A DNA stretch of 64,000 nt from Symbiodinium natans (GCA_905221605.1 CAJNDS010002599.1:118501-182500); one strand, 5' to 3'; shown: positions 22,601 through 35,950, counted from the first letter of the stretch. Numbers and translations are program-made. Notes: generated by a model not told the origin, from the letters alone.

Positions 22601-23652
22601 TTTAGGGTTTCGGAAAGTGGGGTTTAGGCTTCCCCTTGGAAGGGCCGATTTTGCTTGGGAGTTGGGGTTCAGGGTTTGGGGTGTAGGGTCTGGTTTGGGG
22701 TCTAGGATTCATAGGGTTTAGGGTTATGGGGTTTGGTTTAGGGTTTGGGGTCTAGCATTCATAGGGTCTAGGGCTATAGGATTTGGTGTTTAGGATTTGG
22801 GGTCTAGGATTCATAGGGTTTAGGGTTATATTGTTTTGGGTTTAGGGTTTAGACAGTGTCAGCTTGGGTCCTGGGGGCATGTATGGGAACTTCCCTTGGC
22901 TCAGTATTATAAAGCCCGACATGCATAGGGCTCAAGGGGGCTTCCTCAACGCTCAGGAGCCTAATAACCTTTTCTCTGCACCCCCCCCTAAACCCTAACC
23001 CTAAACCCTAAACCCTAAACCCTAAACCCCATTCAGAGCTGTTGGCGGCTCTTTGAAGGCGCGCTAGCCCTGATCAACGATCTCGCCTCTGCGTGGGGTT
23101 TTGGGCTTCAGGAGACTTAGGATCCTGAGCTTAGAAGTCCTATAAGCTATATATAAGGGTTTAGGGTTTGGGGTTTAGGGTTTAGGACTTAGCATTGAGG
23201 GTAGCTTCTCGCCTTATATGAGGATGAGGCTTGCTCTGATAGAAAAGCCCCTAAACCCCCAACATGCTAAAACACGAAGACAAACCCCCCAAACCCCCCA
23301 AACCCCCCAAACCCAAAAGCCCCTACACCCGCCATAGCAGGATGCTCCAATGAGTCGCAGATTAGCCTCAGGATCACTCAGCTCAGCGAGGCTGGTACGG
23401 GGCTTTTGACTCAGGGGTGAGTACTGAGTACCTTGGGACCACATGAACCTTAAAAAATGGGACCATATGTCATATCCACTATACTACTGTAATCGCTATT
23501 CGGGTATATGGACCCTAAACCCTTTTAGGGCTCTTTTGGTCATTGAGGTCAATGCGCCTCTTAATCCATGCAGGCTTTCTGTGAGGAGGCGGAAGTGGCT
23601 TTTCGTGTGCAAGTTGTAGATTTAGTTGCGGGTTCTTGGTTCCTTGACCCTC

Positions 23653-23786
23653 AGGCTCCAAACAGCCCTAAACCCTAAACCCTAAACCTTAAACCCTAAA
23701 CCCTAAACCCTAAACCCCAATCCCCAAAGTAAGCATGATTTACAGACCTGAGACCCCAATGTAGGTATTTCTATTTTTGGAGCCTT
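23653..23786 (+). mobile_element. MITE-like family C, copy 4, split by telomere-type repeats
   Basis: The left end GGCTCCAAACAGCCC is followed at about 23669-23730 by roughly eight CCCTAAA units. The element then resumes with CCAAAGTAAGCATG, TACAGAC, CCCCAATGTAGGTATT and TTGGAGCCTTAG. Intact copies have no such interruption. Confidence 0.6.
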
Positions 23787-24369
23787 AGGGTGAGAGGGTC
23801 AGGGTATACGATGCCAACTGTGCCCACGTGGCGTTAGGACTTCGGGCATGGCGGAGGCAACAAAGTTAAGGGACTAAAGGAGGGACCCTTAAAAGCGACC
23901 TTAGGGGTTCTTTGAGCGCACAGTCACGTCTGAACATTACATTGGAGGCAGGCGCAGGATGGGTTGTTGTAAGAGCCAACAAGGCACATCGGCCCCACTT
24001 TGGGGTTATTTAGGGGCTACTTCGGTACAAACCCTAAACCCTAAAACCCTAAACCCCAAACCCCAGACCCTAAACCCTAAACCCTAAACCCTAATTTAGG
24101 ACTTTGTATCAGTGTTATATAGGGTCATGGGACCCCTCAACTGTTAACCCAAGGGTTTGGGGTTAGGCCTCAGGCAAGCCTTCGGGCCTTTTGGGCTTAG
24201 GCTTGGGGTTGAGGGTTTTTGGGTTTCAGGGTTTGGGTTTTAGGGTTTAGGGTTTTAGGGTTTAGGGGTTTAGGGTTCAGGGTTTAGGGTTTAGGGTTTC
24301 AGGGTTTGGATTTTTAGGGTTTAGAGTTTGAACCCCGAACCATACACACCAAGTGGGCTGTGTTCCTGT

Positions 24370-24460
24370 AAACCCTACACCCGAAACCCTAGAGACCCTA
24401 GACACCCTAGACCCTAGACACCCTAGACCCTAGACACCCTAGACCCTAGACCCTAAACCC
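24370..24460 (-). repeat. CCCTAGA / CCCTAGACA variant tandem repeat
   Basis: Alternating CCCTAGA and CCCTAGACA units that grade into CCCTAAA. Confidence 0.85.
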
Positions 24461-24797
24461 TAAGCCCTAAATCCTAAATCCCAGACCCTGACCCCTGAAA
24501 AGCCTACAGAAACCTGAAGGCTTTGAGGCGCACCTCCTGCCCCCCCAACCCTTTAGGGTTTAGGGTTTAGGGTTTAGGGTTTAGGGCTTAGGGCTTAGGG
24601 CTTAGGGTTTAGGGCCTAGGGTTTAGGGTTTAGGGTTTAGGGTTTAGGGCTTATTGTAGAGGATTTTTTGGGGGGTTTAGGCTTCAGGGTCTAGGTACAG
24701 TGCGGGATGGTGCAGAGGTTCAGGGCTCTTGGGTGAAAGGCTTTGGGTCTTGGGGGTTTAGTTTCGGGTGTGGGCTTCTGGGTTCGGAAATTATGGT

Positions 24798-24870
24798 GCC
24801 CTAAACCCTAAACCCTAAACCCTAAACCCTAAACCCTAAACCCTAAACCCTAAACCCTAAACCCTAAACC
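24798..24870 (-). repeat. CCCTAAA tract
   Basis: About ten copies. Confidence 0.93.
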
Positions 24871-25031
24871 TAAGGTTTTAAAGTTTCATAAGGTGATTAG
24901 GGTACAGTGGTCTACATTGGTCCCTTAGTATTGGCCGGGATATGGAGACCCCTTATGATACCCAAAAAACCCACGGGCCATACTTCAGAGTCCTTGAAAG
25001 AAGGCAAGGGACCATATTCGAGGACCGTGCC

Positions 25032-25132
25032 TAACCCTAAACCCTAAACCCTAAACCCTAAACCCTAAACCCTAAACCCTAAACCCTAAACCCTAAACCC
25101 TAAACCCTAAACCCTAAACCCTAAACCCCAAA
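25032..25132 (-). repeat. CCCTAAA tract
   Basis: About fourteen copies, the last a CCCCAAA variant. Confidence 0.93.
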
Positions 25133-25711
25133 CCCTTTCTAAGCCCCCAGGTTTTGCAGGGTGTTGAGGGGTTTTGGCCCGCAGGCCCCTTCGCAGCGGG
25201 GATTCCCGCCCTGTCGTGCCGGGCAGGCGGGGAGGGAGCAGGTTTAGGGTTTAGGCTTTAGGGTTAAAAAACTTTAAAACCTTAGGTTTAGGGTTTAGGG
25301 TTTAGGGTTTAGGCTTTAGGCTTTAGGCTTTAGGCTTTAGGGTTTAGGGTTTAGGCTTTGGGTTTTAGGGTTTTTGTTAGGGTTCTTTCCCAAGATTGTC
25401 CTTCTTATGGGAATCATCAATTCAGGGTTTCCCCTAATTTCGGACCCCCACCCCCTGTCTTAGGGGTTTATAACTTTGCGGCTTCTAGTTCATCTACGCA
25501 GGGTTTGGGCTTACGAGTGTTGCTACTCTTGTTGGCGAGTGAAATGTTTGGTCGTTTGCTCAGGCACGAATAATGGCGTGTTTATTGTTGTTAGAAGTCG
25601 CCGCAATCAGCAGAAATCAACAATCATCATTGTCGCCATAAGCCCTGCAATCATGGGTCAGGGGTTATAGAGTTCTAGGGTTCTTAAGGGAGGGGGGTTC
25701 AAGGGGGTATG

Positions 25712-25768
25712 TAACCCTAAACCCTAAACCCTAAACCCTAAACCCTAAACCCTAAACCCTAAACCCTA
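25712..25768 (-). repeat. CCCTAAA tract
   Basis: Eight copies. Confidence 0.92.
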
Positions 25769-26389
25769 AGGTTTCCCAGTTGCTCCCCACTAATTAGCCC
25801 CTGAGGCTCCCATACGCTTCCCTAAAGCTTCCCGAAGGTTTGCCTGGTACCTACGCCCCATGAAGCCCCCTCCCTGAAGAACCCTGCAAGTAATACAGGT
25901 TTAGAGAGAATCCCTAAACCCTAAACCCTAAACCCAAAGCCCTCCTCAGCTTTCCTCAACACCCTAAACCCTCAACCCTAACCCCAAGCAGGGTTTAGGG
26001 TTTAGGGTTTGGGGTTTGGGGTTTGGGGTTTGGGGTTTGGGGTTTAGCCGTCTTAAACCCTAACCCCCACTGCGCTCCACGGTTCGAAGGACTGTGGGCA
26101 GCCACTGGAAACCCCGCCGGGCTACGGGCAGGCAGCTTTCGGGTGAGACAGCCTAGGGTTTAGGGTTTAGGGTTTAGGGTTTAGATTTTAGGGTTGAGGG
26201 TTTAGGGTTTAGGGTTAGAGGTGCTTCAGGGCTTAGGGTTTAGGGTTAGAGGTGCTTTAGGGTTTAAGTTGAGGGCGTGCAGGGTTCTATCGTCACCTTT
26301 GCAGTTGTGTTTTGTTGCGCTTAGACAGCCCAAAGGAAGATTTAAGCTATTGTTCTGATTCTGCCGGGTATTTTGGGGGTCTAGGATTC

Positions 26390-26465
26390 TTGGTAGCCAA
26401 GCGGTACCCTTTTCCCCATTTTTTGTTCAACTTCCATTAATGTAATATGGTTACTGGGCTACCAA
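26390..26465 (+). mobile_element. MITE-like family A, copy 3
   Basis: 76 bp with ends TTGGTAGCCAAGCGGTACC and GGTTACTGGGCTACCAA. It is shorter inside than copy 1. Confidence 0.6.
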
Positions 26466-26489
26466 GGATAGTTTGAGCTATGGGATTCA

Positions 26490-26685
26490 TTTAGGGGGAT
26501 AAGGAGGCACCCCGAAGGGACCCTTAATCATATTCCCCTTTATAGCCCCTAGTATATGCCTTGTATAGTCCCTATATACCTAAGTAGCGCTTAAATAACC
26601 CGCAAATGACCCTAAACTCCAAACCGAAACCGTAAACCCCCTAAGGTCCCTTATAAGGGTCCCTCCTTTGGTCCCTTGCAATGGG
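26490..26685 (+). repeat. Dispersed spacer family M, copy 2
   Basis: It matches 4110-4360 in CCCTATATACCTAAGTAGC and CCCCCTAAGGTCCCTTATAA. Confidence 0.5.
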
Positions 26686-28060
26686 GTTGCAGTTCTAAGG
26701 ACGATTTGGGTTTGGAGTTTAGGGTTTAAGGTTTAGGGTTCAGGGTTTAGGGATTAGGTTTGAGGGCTTAGGGCTTAGGACTTCTCAAAGCCCTGAGAAC
26801 CCCGAAGCCCTCCCCCCGGCACCCTAAATCCTAAACCCTGAACTCTGAACCGTAAACCCTAAACCCGAAACCCCAGCAACAACACCCAACCCTCATGAAC
26901 AACCCAACGACTCAACCACACCTGCACCCTAAACCCTAAATCTTAATGCACGAGCCATAAACCCTAAGCCCTAAATCCCCAACCCTACCACCCCCCGCAC
27001 CCCCCCAAAGTGGTCAGGGTTGTTTTGAGGGATTTGCGGGGCTTGGCGAGCTTCGATTTAGGGTTCAAAGGCTACGGAGTGCTCATGTCCGGATTTTGGG
27101 GTTTAGGGTTTAGGGGTACTGGTAATCTACTACTAAGACCCCTCCCCCCCTCAAAAAACAAAAACATGAACATGTTCTTCCTTGGAAGGGCAATATGTTT
27201 TTTTTTTTTTTTTTTGGGGGGGGGGGGGGGTGGGAGGGGTCCTGAAGCAAATAGTCGTTCCCCTATACCCTAAAATGTAAACCCTGAACTCGTAATGGGG
27301 TTTAGGGGGCTCAGGCTTCACGGGTAGATGGGGTTTAGAGCGAAGGCGCATTTTATTTTGTTTCTGGCCCTACAGGTTCAGGGTTAGGGTGTAGGCTTTT
27401 GGGTTTAGGGTCTAAGGTTTAGGGTTTAGGGTTTATAGGTTTTAGGGTACCTGTAAACCCCCAACAATGGCCTGCGCCAAGTGGTGGTTTCAGGCTCTCA
27501 TCCCTCGACACGTGTCCATCGTCTGCATTGGGGTCTAGAAAGAATGCCAAGACATACCGAGAATGACGCGATGTTCATTGGTTGTCAGAAGCTCAAACTT
27601 GGAAGCGATGAGTGCAGTGCGGTTTGGCCATCAAGGAACAAATAGGGGCCGATCGAGACCTACCAGTGCAAGCTTCTTCACAACGATTTGTCCAACAACG
27701 GTTTGGAGAGGTTTAAGGAGCGCTTGTGCTCAAGGGAGCAGAGTGTCGTGACGGAGTCAGCTGACGACCCGGCACGGGCGGAGGAATGCACACAGCTGCA
27801 CGAAACGGGGCTGCGGATTGAGGGCGCAGGGTACTTCAGGGGACAATAACTAGCATACGGTTTGGGGGGTTCCTAGTATAATTACAGAGGCACCATAAGG
27901 GAATATTATTAGTAATTCCCCTAAACCCTAAGCCCTAAACCCTAAACCCTAAACCCTAGACCCATAGTATTTTTTCCGACCCCCATATTAGAAGGTTCTG
28001 GGCCTCATCATCATGGGGCTTATTGTCTCATAAGGCGGGGATTTGGGATTGAGAACTTAC

Positions 28061-28146
28061 CTGGGACTCTATGTACCTACAGTTCAGTAAGCTACCACTT
28101 AAGAAGTAGGCATAACCCAGAAAACTGTAGGTAAAGAGAGTCCCAG
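28061..28146. mobile_element. MITE-like family E, copy 2
   Basis: 86 bp with ends CTGGGACTCTATGTACCTAC and GTAGGTAAAGAGAGTCCCAG. It pairs with 18970-19055. Confidence 0.7.
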
Positions 28147-28906
28147 ATGGAGTTCGTGTGTTTAAGGGATTCGGGTTTGGGGCTCAGAGGTTTTGGGGTT
28201 CATAGGACTCCGGGCCCGCCTGCGACGGAAAGGCCTTAAGCTGGATAAGCCCAGTCGTAGGATCTAGGTAAACCTTTGGGATGTTTTGTATTTTCCCCTT
28301 GTTGGGTTCAAGAGGGTCATATTCTAAGAATAGTCTTCAGAGGGCCTAAGGGCCATCCCAGGGAATCCCCGAATTCACCAACCCTAAAACATGAAACCTT
28401 TCCTTTGGCATACCCCAAACCTTCAACCCTAAACCCTCAGCCCTAAACCCTAAACCCTCAGCCCTAAACCCTAAACCTTAAACCCTTTGTGAAAGTCCTA
28501 AAAAGCCCTTCGGCTTCGCCCTGGCGCAGTTTCTGGGCCAGTGGCGCTGCGACTCTGGGTATCTAGGCCAGGGGCCCCAATCGGACCGCTGGTGAGGGTT
28601 TAGGGTTTAGGGTTTAGGGTATAGGGTTTAGGGTTTAGAGTTAAGGGTTTAGGGTTTAGGGTTTAGGGTTTATGGAGGTTTAGGGTGTAGGGCTTGGGGC
28701 TCAGGGACTTTACCTTGCACCCCGAAGCTTGCACCCTTGGGTTTGGGGACCCTTTTCAAAGATCCGAGTTTGGGACCCTTCTTCAAGATCCTCGAAGGGA
28801 ATAGAAGGGTCACATTCGGAGTATATTCAGGGGAACCTTTAGGGGTACAACCTTCGTCTGAACCCTCGACTTCGAAGGGCTTGCGGGTTTAACGGCTTTC
28901 GGCCCT

Positions 28907-28937
<31 letters not shown>

Positions 28938-29571
28938 GGGGGGGAACCTCAGAGCGCCTAAACCCCCAACCCCGAGCCCTCAAACGAAGTCCCCTTCTCC
29001 TAGATTCTTTAAGGCAGTCTTACTGTTCCCATTTCACAAGCCACTACTTCTTACTATTCAACTTATAGAAACCAGTCTTTCTTGCCATTATATGAGAGGA
29101 ACCTCGAGAACCCTCAAGCTCTACGAGAGCTTGCGGTTTAGGCTCAGAAAGGGTTCAGGGTTTAGGGTTTAGGGTTTAGGGTTTCGGGTTTAGGGTTTAG
29201 GGTTTAGGGCATGGTTCTTCGGACCGCCGGGGGCGGCTGGGTTCGAAGCAGCGCGCATTGGGGTCCATGAACCGATATATGTTTACGATAGCAAGGGACC
29301 CCGAATGTAGACCCCCAAGTAGTAGGATTCCCTTACACCAGGGACCCCAGTGAAACTCCATAATTTCGGCAACCCCCCTCATGTGGGCCGAGGTTTCAAT
29401 GATATACTTGTAGAGCTCTATAGCTACTTGGGCCCCTTCAGGGGGTTTCTTTGTCGTAGCTTTTGGGGGTCAACGGTCTACTATAGAGGCACATTGGCCC
29501 TTGGGCGAGGTTGCAGGATGCCCCTTAAAGAGAGGACCCTAAAGCCTAAACAGCCTAAGCCCTAAAGCCGA

Positions 29572-29760
29572 CCCTAAACCCTAAACCCTAAACCCTAAAC
29601 CCTAAACCCTAAACCCTAAACCCTAAACCCTAAACCCTAAACCCTAAACCCTAAACCCTAAACCCTAAACCCTAAACCCTAAACCCTAAACCCTAAACCC
29701 CCTAAACCCTAAACCCTAAACCCTAAACCCTAAACCCTAAACCCTAAACCCTAAACCCCA
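29572..29760 (-). repeat. CCCTAAA tract, longest in the window
   Basis: About 27 copies with a single CC insertion near 29701, followed by a poly-C run of about 23 bp. Confidence 0.95.
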
Positions 29761-30300
29761 ACCGCCCCCCCCCCCCCCCCCCCCCAAACCCCACGCCCCC
29801 CCGCATGAGGCTCGCCTTCCACGACCTGCAACGCCAAGCGCAGCTGCGGCTCCACGCCCACGCTGAGCGGATGCGTGCGCAGTCCAGGGGTTTAGGGTTT
29901 GGGGGTGTAAAGTATAAACCCTAAACCCTAAACCCTGAACCGGGGCGTTTAGGGTTTAATATATGTGTGCGCGTTCCAGCAGTCCAGGGGGGGGGGGTTT
30001 AACTTAGGGTTTCATATCTACTTTTTTGCTTAAGAACCCCAAAAGAGTAGAAAGGAATAATCCCTACATGACCCTTAGCAAGGAAGACTGTTTTTTTGTT
30101 TTTTCGGGATTCTTAAGAAATTCGTAGAATAGTATGGGTTTGCGGGTTTAGGGTTTGGGGGGTGTAAAGGACAGAGTAGAGGCAACCATGGTGCCCTTAG
30201 GGTCAGGATGTAGGGTGTAAGGTTTGGCAAAACCGAGTCTAGGGCATGAAATACATTTGCCTACTGGTGTACTATGTATATATCTATATATATATATATA

Positions 30301-30444
<144 letters not shown>

Positions 30445-30654
30445 GCTTAAGAACCCCGAAAAACACAAATGTTCTGCCTTACTAAGGGTAATATGGGGAT
30501 TATCATTCATGTTTTTATTCTTTTGGCGGTTTTTAAGCAAATAGTAGTAGATGTACAGTTCCCACATTCCCTACTCAGCAGGTTTGCTTTCTTATCAAGC
30601 GAGGTGTCCGGCCGACATCTCCGACAGAGCTCCCAATATCTTTGTTTCTTTTTT

Positions 30655-30745
30655 TTAGGTTTGGGGTTCCCTGATAATCCCCTTAAAACCAAACAGGGCA
30701 CCCTTGTTATTCCTACGTTACTCCTGGGTCTAGATGTGGTCTCCA
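30655..30745 (+). repeat. Dispersed spacer family I, copy 4
   Basis: ACCAAACAGGGCACCCTTG followed by TTATTCCTACGTTACTCCTG and GGTCTAGATG. It closely matches 10640-10700. Confidence 0.55.
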
Positions 30746-33264
30746 TAGCATTTAGACCCTACACACCCGGACGTCTTTGTCGGGTCTGGGGTTTCAGGTT
30801 ACGGGGTTTCGGACATAGGGCTTAGAGGGCTAAGGTTTAGGGTTTAGGGTTTGGGGTTTAGGGTTTCCGGTTTCGGGTTTAGGGCTCACGGTTTTGCATG
30901 GGCTTGTCATGGTTTAGGCCTTATGGAGCTCGAATCTCGGAACCCAGTGGTGCCACGCAAAACTTAAACTCCCCGGCAGCCCGGAAAGTCGGAAAGCCGC
31001 CACCACGAAGCCCTCAACCCTAAACCCTAAACCGTAAGACGCTTCAAACAACAAACGCGCGCTCACACGTGCAGGGTATTTGGGTGTTTGGGTGTTTAGT
31101 TCAGGTATTTAAGGGTCTAGGGTTCTTCGGCTTCAGGAGAATTACGGTTGGAGGTGTAGGGAGTTTGTGCTGCCCCGGACGCAGTCGACATGCGGGGGTT
31201 TCCGAAAATAGGCCCTTTTTGGGGTTCCTTTAAATGGATTATATAGGATTATACAGTCTTTCGGGGTATATGAGGGGTACCCCTACTTGCGGAAATCGTG
31301 CAGCTCCAAAGCACTTGTCTTTGAAGGTACCAATCGAGCCGTGCCTGCCCATCATTCCAGATGGCTGTAGCTCGGCTGGTTTTTCACCATTTCAAAGAAG
31401 CTCAAAAACTATTTTTTTAGGTTTTTAGGCTAGGGGTGCGGTTTCGGTTTTAGGGTTCAGGGTTCAGGGTTTGGGGTTTAGAGTTTAGGTTTAGGGTTGA
31501 GGGTTTAGGGTTTAGGGTTTAGTGACGTGTCGCTCGTCATTGAGGACCATAGCTTGAGCAAAGTAGACTGTACCGCCCGTAGAAGAGGATGTTGGGGGGG
31601 TGAACCCCCCTCCTCTGAGCCCTAAACTGCCTTGGCCCACAAAACCCTAAACCCTAAACAAACCCTAAACCCTGAACCCTGAACCCTGAACCCCTGAACC
31701 CCTGAACCCCTGAACCCTGAACCCTAAACTCTGAACCCTAAACCCAAAACCCTAAACCAAACGTTGCCTTACTGGCCCCATAAGTGCAGGGGTCTGGGAT
31801 TCGGGTTGGGACCCAGGCGACATCGACGTCTCAGATTGCTGGGCGCTCGGACGCCGCCTTTGGCCTAAGCCCTCCAAGTGGCTGAGGGCTTTTATGGGTA
31901 GGGCCGTTTAGGGTTTAGGCCTTAGGGCTTAGGGCTTAGGGTTTAGGGTTTAGGGTTTAGGGTTTAGGAAGCCCCAAATTCCTGCTTCTAGCTGGAAGCT
32001 TTGCTGTTGTTTGTTGGGTGGGCTGGGCTCGTGGGCTGTGAGGACTTGTTCCCCAAATGCTGAATTTTAAACTCGAAGCCCTAAACCCCAAACCACCTTG
32101 TGTTTCACATGTTAAGGGTAGGCTCATGTCCCTTAATGGTTGGTGCCTTAGCCTCTTTAGAGGGTTCTGATGTATGGGACCTTGGGTTGTAACAGGGTAT
32201 ATTGAGGGGTATAGAAGGGGTTCCCATTTGAGGGCCCATACTCAGAGACCACGTATCTACACGAAGAAAAGCCCTAAACCCTAAACACTAAACCGTAAAC
32301 CCTAAAACGCCCTAAACCCTGAACCCAGTCGGGCTCACAGCCCTTTGAACCTCAGGATGACCCTGAAACCCCAAACCCTTAACACCCTGAGCTGGGTTTT
32401 CTGGTGCAGAATAGGGTTTGGATTTAGGGTTTAGGGTTCAGGGTTTAGGGTTTAGGGTTTACGGTTTAGGGTTTAGCGTTTAGGGTTTAGGGATTAGGTC
32501 GAGGTCCAGTTCTGTACATTCTGGTCTTTTTTGTTGTGATTTTTTCAGAGGGGAGTACACCCTGGATTCGAAGACCCCAAACCCAAGTCGCTGAGATTAC
32601 AGCCTTCTGGTAGAACCTGCGCCTTGCATGACATGGTGAAGTTCTTGGGACACTAGAATGCAATGTGTAGGGTTTAGGGTTTCGGGTTTAGGGCTTAGGG
32701 TTGCCTTGTGCGAGGAAGCACATGATTTGGTGGAGACGCGCCGAGTGGAGGTCTGGAACCCCCGGCCCGGGAGAATCTAAATCCCACCTAAAGACCCCGT
32801 GCCTCCTCAAACGCCCAGTACTATCCTTGATAACCACCTTATAAGCCCCAAACCCTATAAACCCTAAACCCTATAAAGACCTATAAACCCTACAACCCCT
32901 ATAAACCCCATTAATGAAACCTATGACTAATCCCAAATGAAACGCGGCGAAACCAGCTGTTCAGGCCGCAACGTGTTGGGCGGCAAGACTTGCGAGATCC
33001 GCTGTAAGGACGGGTTTAGGGTTCATTTAAGTTTTCCCACACCCCAAATCCCTAAACCCTAAACCCCAAACCCTAAACCCTAAACCCTAAACCCTAAACC
33101 CCAACCCCCAAACCCCAAACCCTAAACCCTAAACCCCAAACCCCAAACCCTAAACCCTAAACCCTAAACCTTCCGGGGGTCCAGAGCTTGGGGTTGCAAG
33201 GAAGGATTCCTGAGGCTGAACAGCCGGGAAGGCGGGCTCCGCAATATAGGTAGGAGCCCCAAAA

Positions 33265-33415
33265 GGGGTTTAGGGTTTAGGGTTTAGGGTTTAGGGTGCA
33301 GGGTTTAGGGTTTAGGGTTTAGGCTTTAGGGTTTAGGGTTTAGGGTTTAGGGTTTAGGGTTGTGGGTTTAGGGTTTAGGGTTTAGGGTTTAGGGTTTAGG
33401 GTTTAGGGTTTAGTT
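33265..33415 (+). repeat. TTTAGGG tract
   Basis: About twenty copies with TGCAGGG and CTTTAGG variants. Confidence 0.93.
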
Positions 33416-33859
33416 CCTTCCCCGGGCCTTGGTTTGCCTCCACAACATGTATTCAGATTAACCCCAGGGTTTAGGGTCTCCGGAGACCTCCTCCTAACCC
33501 GAAAGAGTGGCTTTCGGGCCATCCTTGGCCCAAGTATGTCCCGAAGTGCCCATGTGCCTGTGTAGTATTTGCTTGGGCCCTGAAGCCACACTATGGGCTT
33601 CCCTGGCCCAAGCACTATAAAGGGAACACGTGGGCCCTGCGTGTAGTTTATTGAGGGATTTAGGGCGGCCCGGACCCAGCAGCTTCACGCAACCCTCCAC
33701 GCAAGAATCCGCCGAAACTGACAAGCCTTCGAGCCTGACACCCTGAACATTAGAAGCCCTAACCTCTAAAACCCGAGACCCTAAGTCCTAAACTCCTAAA
33801 CTCCTAAACTGCTGCTAAACCCTAAACCCTAAATCCTAGATAAAACCTAAACCCTAGAT

Positions 33860-33871
33860 AGGCCCTAAACC

Positions 33872-33910
<39 letters not shown>

Positions 33911-33987
33911 ACCCTAAACCCTAAACCCTAAACCCTAAACCCTGAACCCTGAACCCTGAACCCTGAACCCTAAACCCTAAACCCTAA
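33860..33987 (-). repeat. CCCTCAA, CCCTAAA and CCCTGAA successive tracts
   Basis: Three different 7-mers are each repeated four to six times in a row (CCCTCAA, then CCCTAAA, then CCCTGAA, then CCCTAAA). Each variant expanded locally as a block. Confidence 0.9.
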
Positions 33988-34389
33988 GCAGCCGCAGGAC
34001 CCCTATGTGGGCGAGCCGACCATTGGGACTTGCCCTCCCGGTGACCCGGCTCAAGGCTTCACAGGCACTTGCCAGGTTTTCAGCGTTCTACACCTGTCCG
34101 CCTAAACCCTAAACCCTAAACCCTTCTCCCCAAAACCCGAAAGCCTGGACCTCAGCCCTGAACCCTGGATTCTTGCAATTCCCCTTTGAACAGTGAACCC
34201 GAAGACCTGAACCTCCTCTCCCTGCACGGACCCCTCCCCAAGACTGTTGACGTCGAAACTGAAGGACACGCATGCATCAGAAGTATGCCTCTTCCTTCGT
34301 GCTTCTATATCCATATATGTCTTTGATATATATATATATATGAGGCAGGAACCTTTATGTATAATGTGGCGTTCCTGTCTGGGGACTAT

Positions 34390-35950
34390 CTAAGCTATCT
34401 AAACCAGAGGAGGTTTAGATAGTTTAGATAGTTGGGGTGGAGACCCAAACTATCTAAACTATCTAAACCAGGGGGGTTTAGATAGTTTAGATAGTTTAGA
34501 TAGTTGGGGGAGAGGCCTAAACTACCTAAACTATCTAAACTATCTAAACCAGGGGGGTTTAGATAGTTTAGATAGTTTAGATAGTTGGGGGAGAGGCCTA
34601 AACTACCTAAACTATCTAAACTATTTAAACCAGGGGGGTTTAGATAGTTTAGATAGTTTAGGGGGGGGAGGTTGGGTCCCGGGTGGAGCCCAAAACTACC
34701 TAAACTACCTAAAGTATCTAAACTATCTAAACTATCTAAACTATCTAAACTATCTAAACTATCTAAACTATCTAAACTATCTAAACTATCTAAACCAGGG
34801 GGGTTTTAGATAGTTTAGATAGTTTAGATAGTTGGGGGAGAGGCCTAAACTACCTAAACTATCTAAACTATCTAAACCCGGGGGGGGGGGTTTAGATAGT
34901 TTAGATAGTTTAGATAGTTTAGGGGGGGGAGGTTGGCTCCCGGGTGGAGCCCAAAACTACCTAAACTACCTAAACTATCTAAACTATCTAAACTATCTAA
35001 ACTATCTAAACCAGGGAGGGTTTAGATAGTTTAGATAGTTTAGATAGTTGGGGGAGAGGCCTAAACTACCTAAACTATCTAAACTATCTAAACCAGGGGG
35101 GTTTAGATAGTTTAGATAGTTTAGGGGCGGGAGGTTGGGTCCCGGGTGGAGCCCAAAACTACCTAAACTACCTAAACTATCTAAACTATCTAAACTATCT
35201 AAACTATCTAAACTATCAAAACTATCTAAACCAGGGGGGGTTTAGATAGTTTAGATAGTTTAGATAGTTGGGGGAGAGGCCTAAACTACCTAAACTATCT
35301 AAACTATCTAAACCCGGGGGGGGGGTTTAGATAGTTTAGATAGCTTAGATAGTTTAGATAGTTTAGATAGTTTAGATAGTTTAGATAGTTTAGGGGGGGG
35401 GTGGGTCTAAACCAGGGGGGGTTAAATAGTTTAGATAGTTTAGATAGTTGGGGGGGAGGCCTAAACTACCTAAACTATCTAAACTATCTAAACCAGGGGG
35501 GTTTAGATAGTTTAGATAGTTTAGATAGTTGGGGGAGAGGCCTAAACTACCTAAACTATCTAAACTATCTAAACCCGGGGGGGGGGGGTTTAGATAGTTT
35601 TAGATAGTTAGGATAGTTTAGGGGGGGGGGTGGGTCTAAACCAGGGGGATTTTAGATAGTTTAGATAGTTAGTTGGGGGAGAGGCCTAAACTACCTACAC
35701 TATCTAAACTATGTAAACCGGGGGGGGGGTTTAGATAGTTTAGATAGTTTAGATAGTTTAGATAGTTTAGATAGTTTAAATAGTTTAGGGGGGGGGGTGG
35801 GTCTAAACCAGGGGGGTTTAGATAGTTTAGATAGTTGGGGGAGAGGCCTAAACTACCTAAACTATCTAAACTATCTAAACCCGGGGGGGGTTTAGATAGT
35901 TTAGATAGTTTAAATAGTTTAGATAGTTTAGACAGTTTAGATAGTTTAGG
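34390..35950. repeat. Array of 9-bp TTTAGATAG / CTATCTAAA hairpin units
   Basis: Blocks of two to ten TTTAGATAG units alternate with blocks of the reverse complement CTATCTAAA. They are joined by short loops of two kinds: a G-rich loop such as TTGGGGGAGAGGCC and a loop such as CCAGGGGGG. Each pair of blocks can fold into a hairpin and there are about a dozen pairs. The repeated Leu-Asn-Tyr and Leu-Asp-Ser frames are by-products. Further traces are at 36268-36400 and 36828-36945. Confidence 0.9.
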
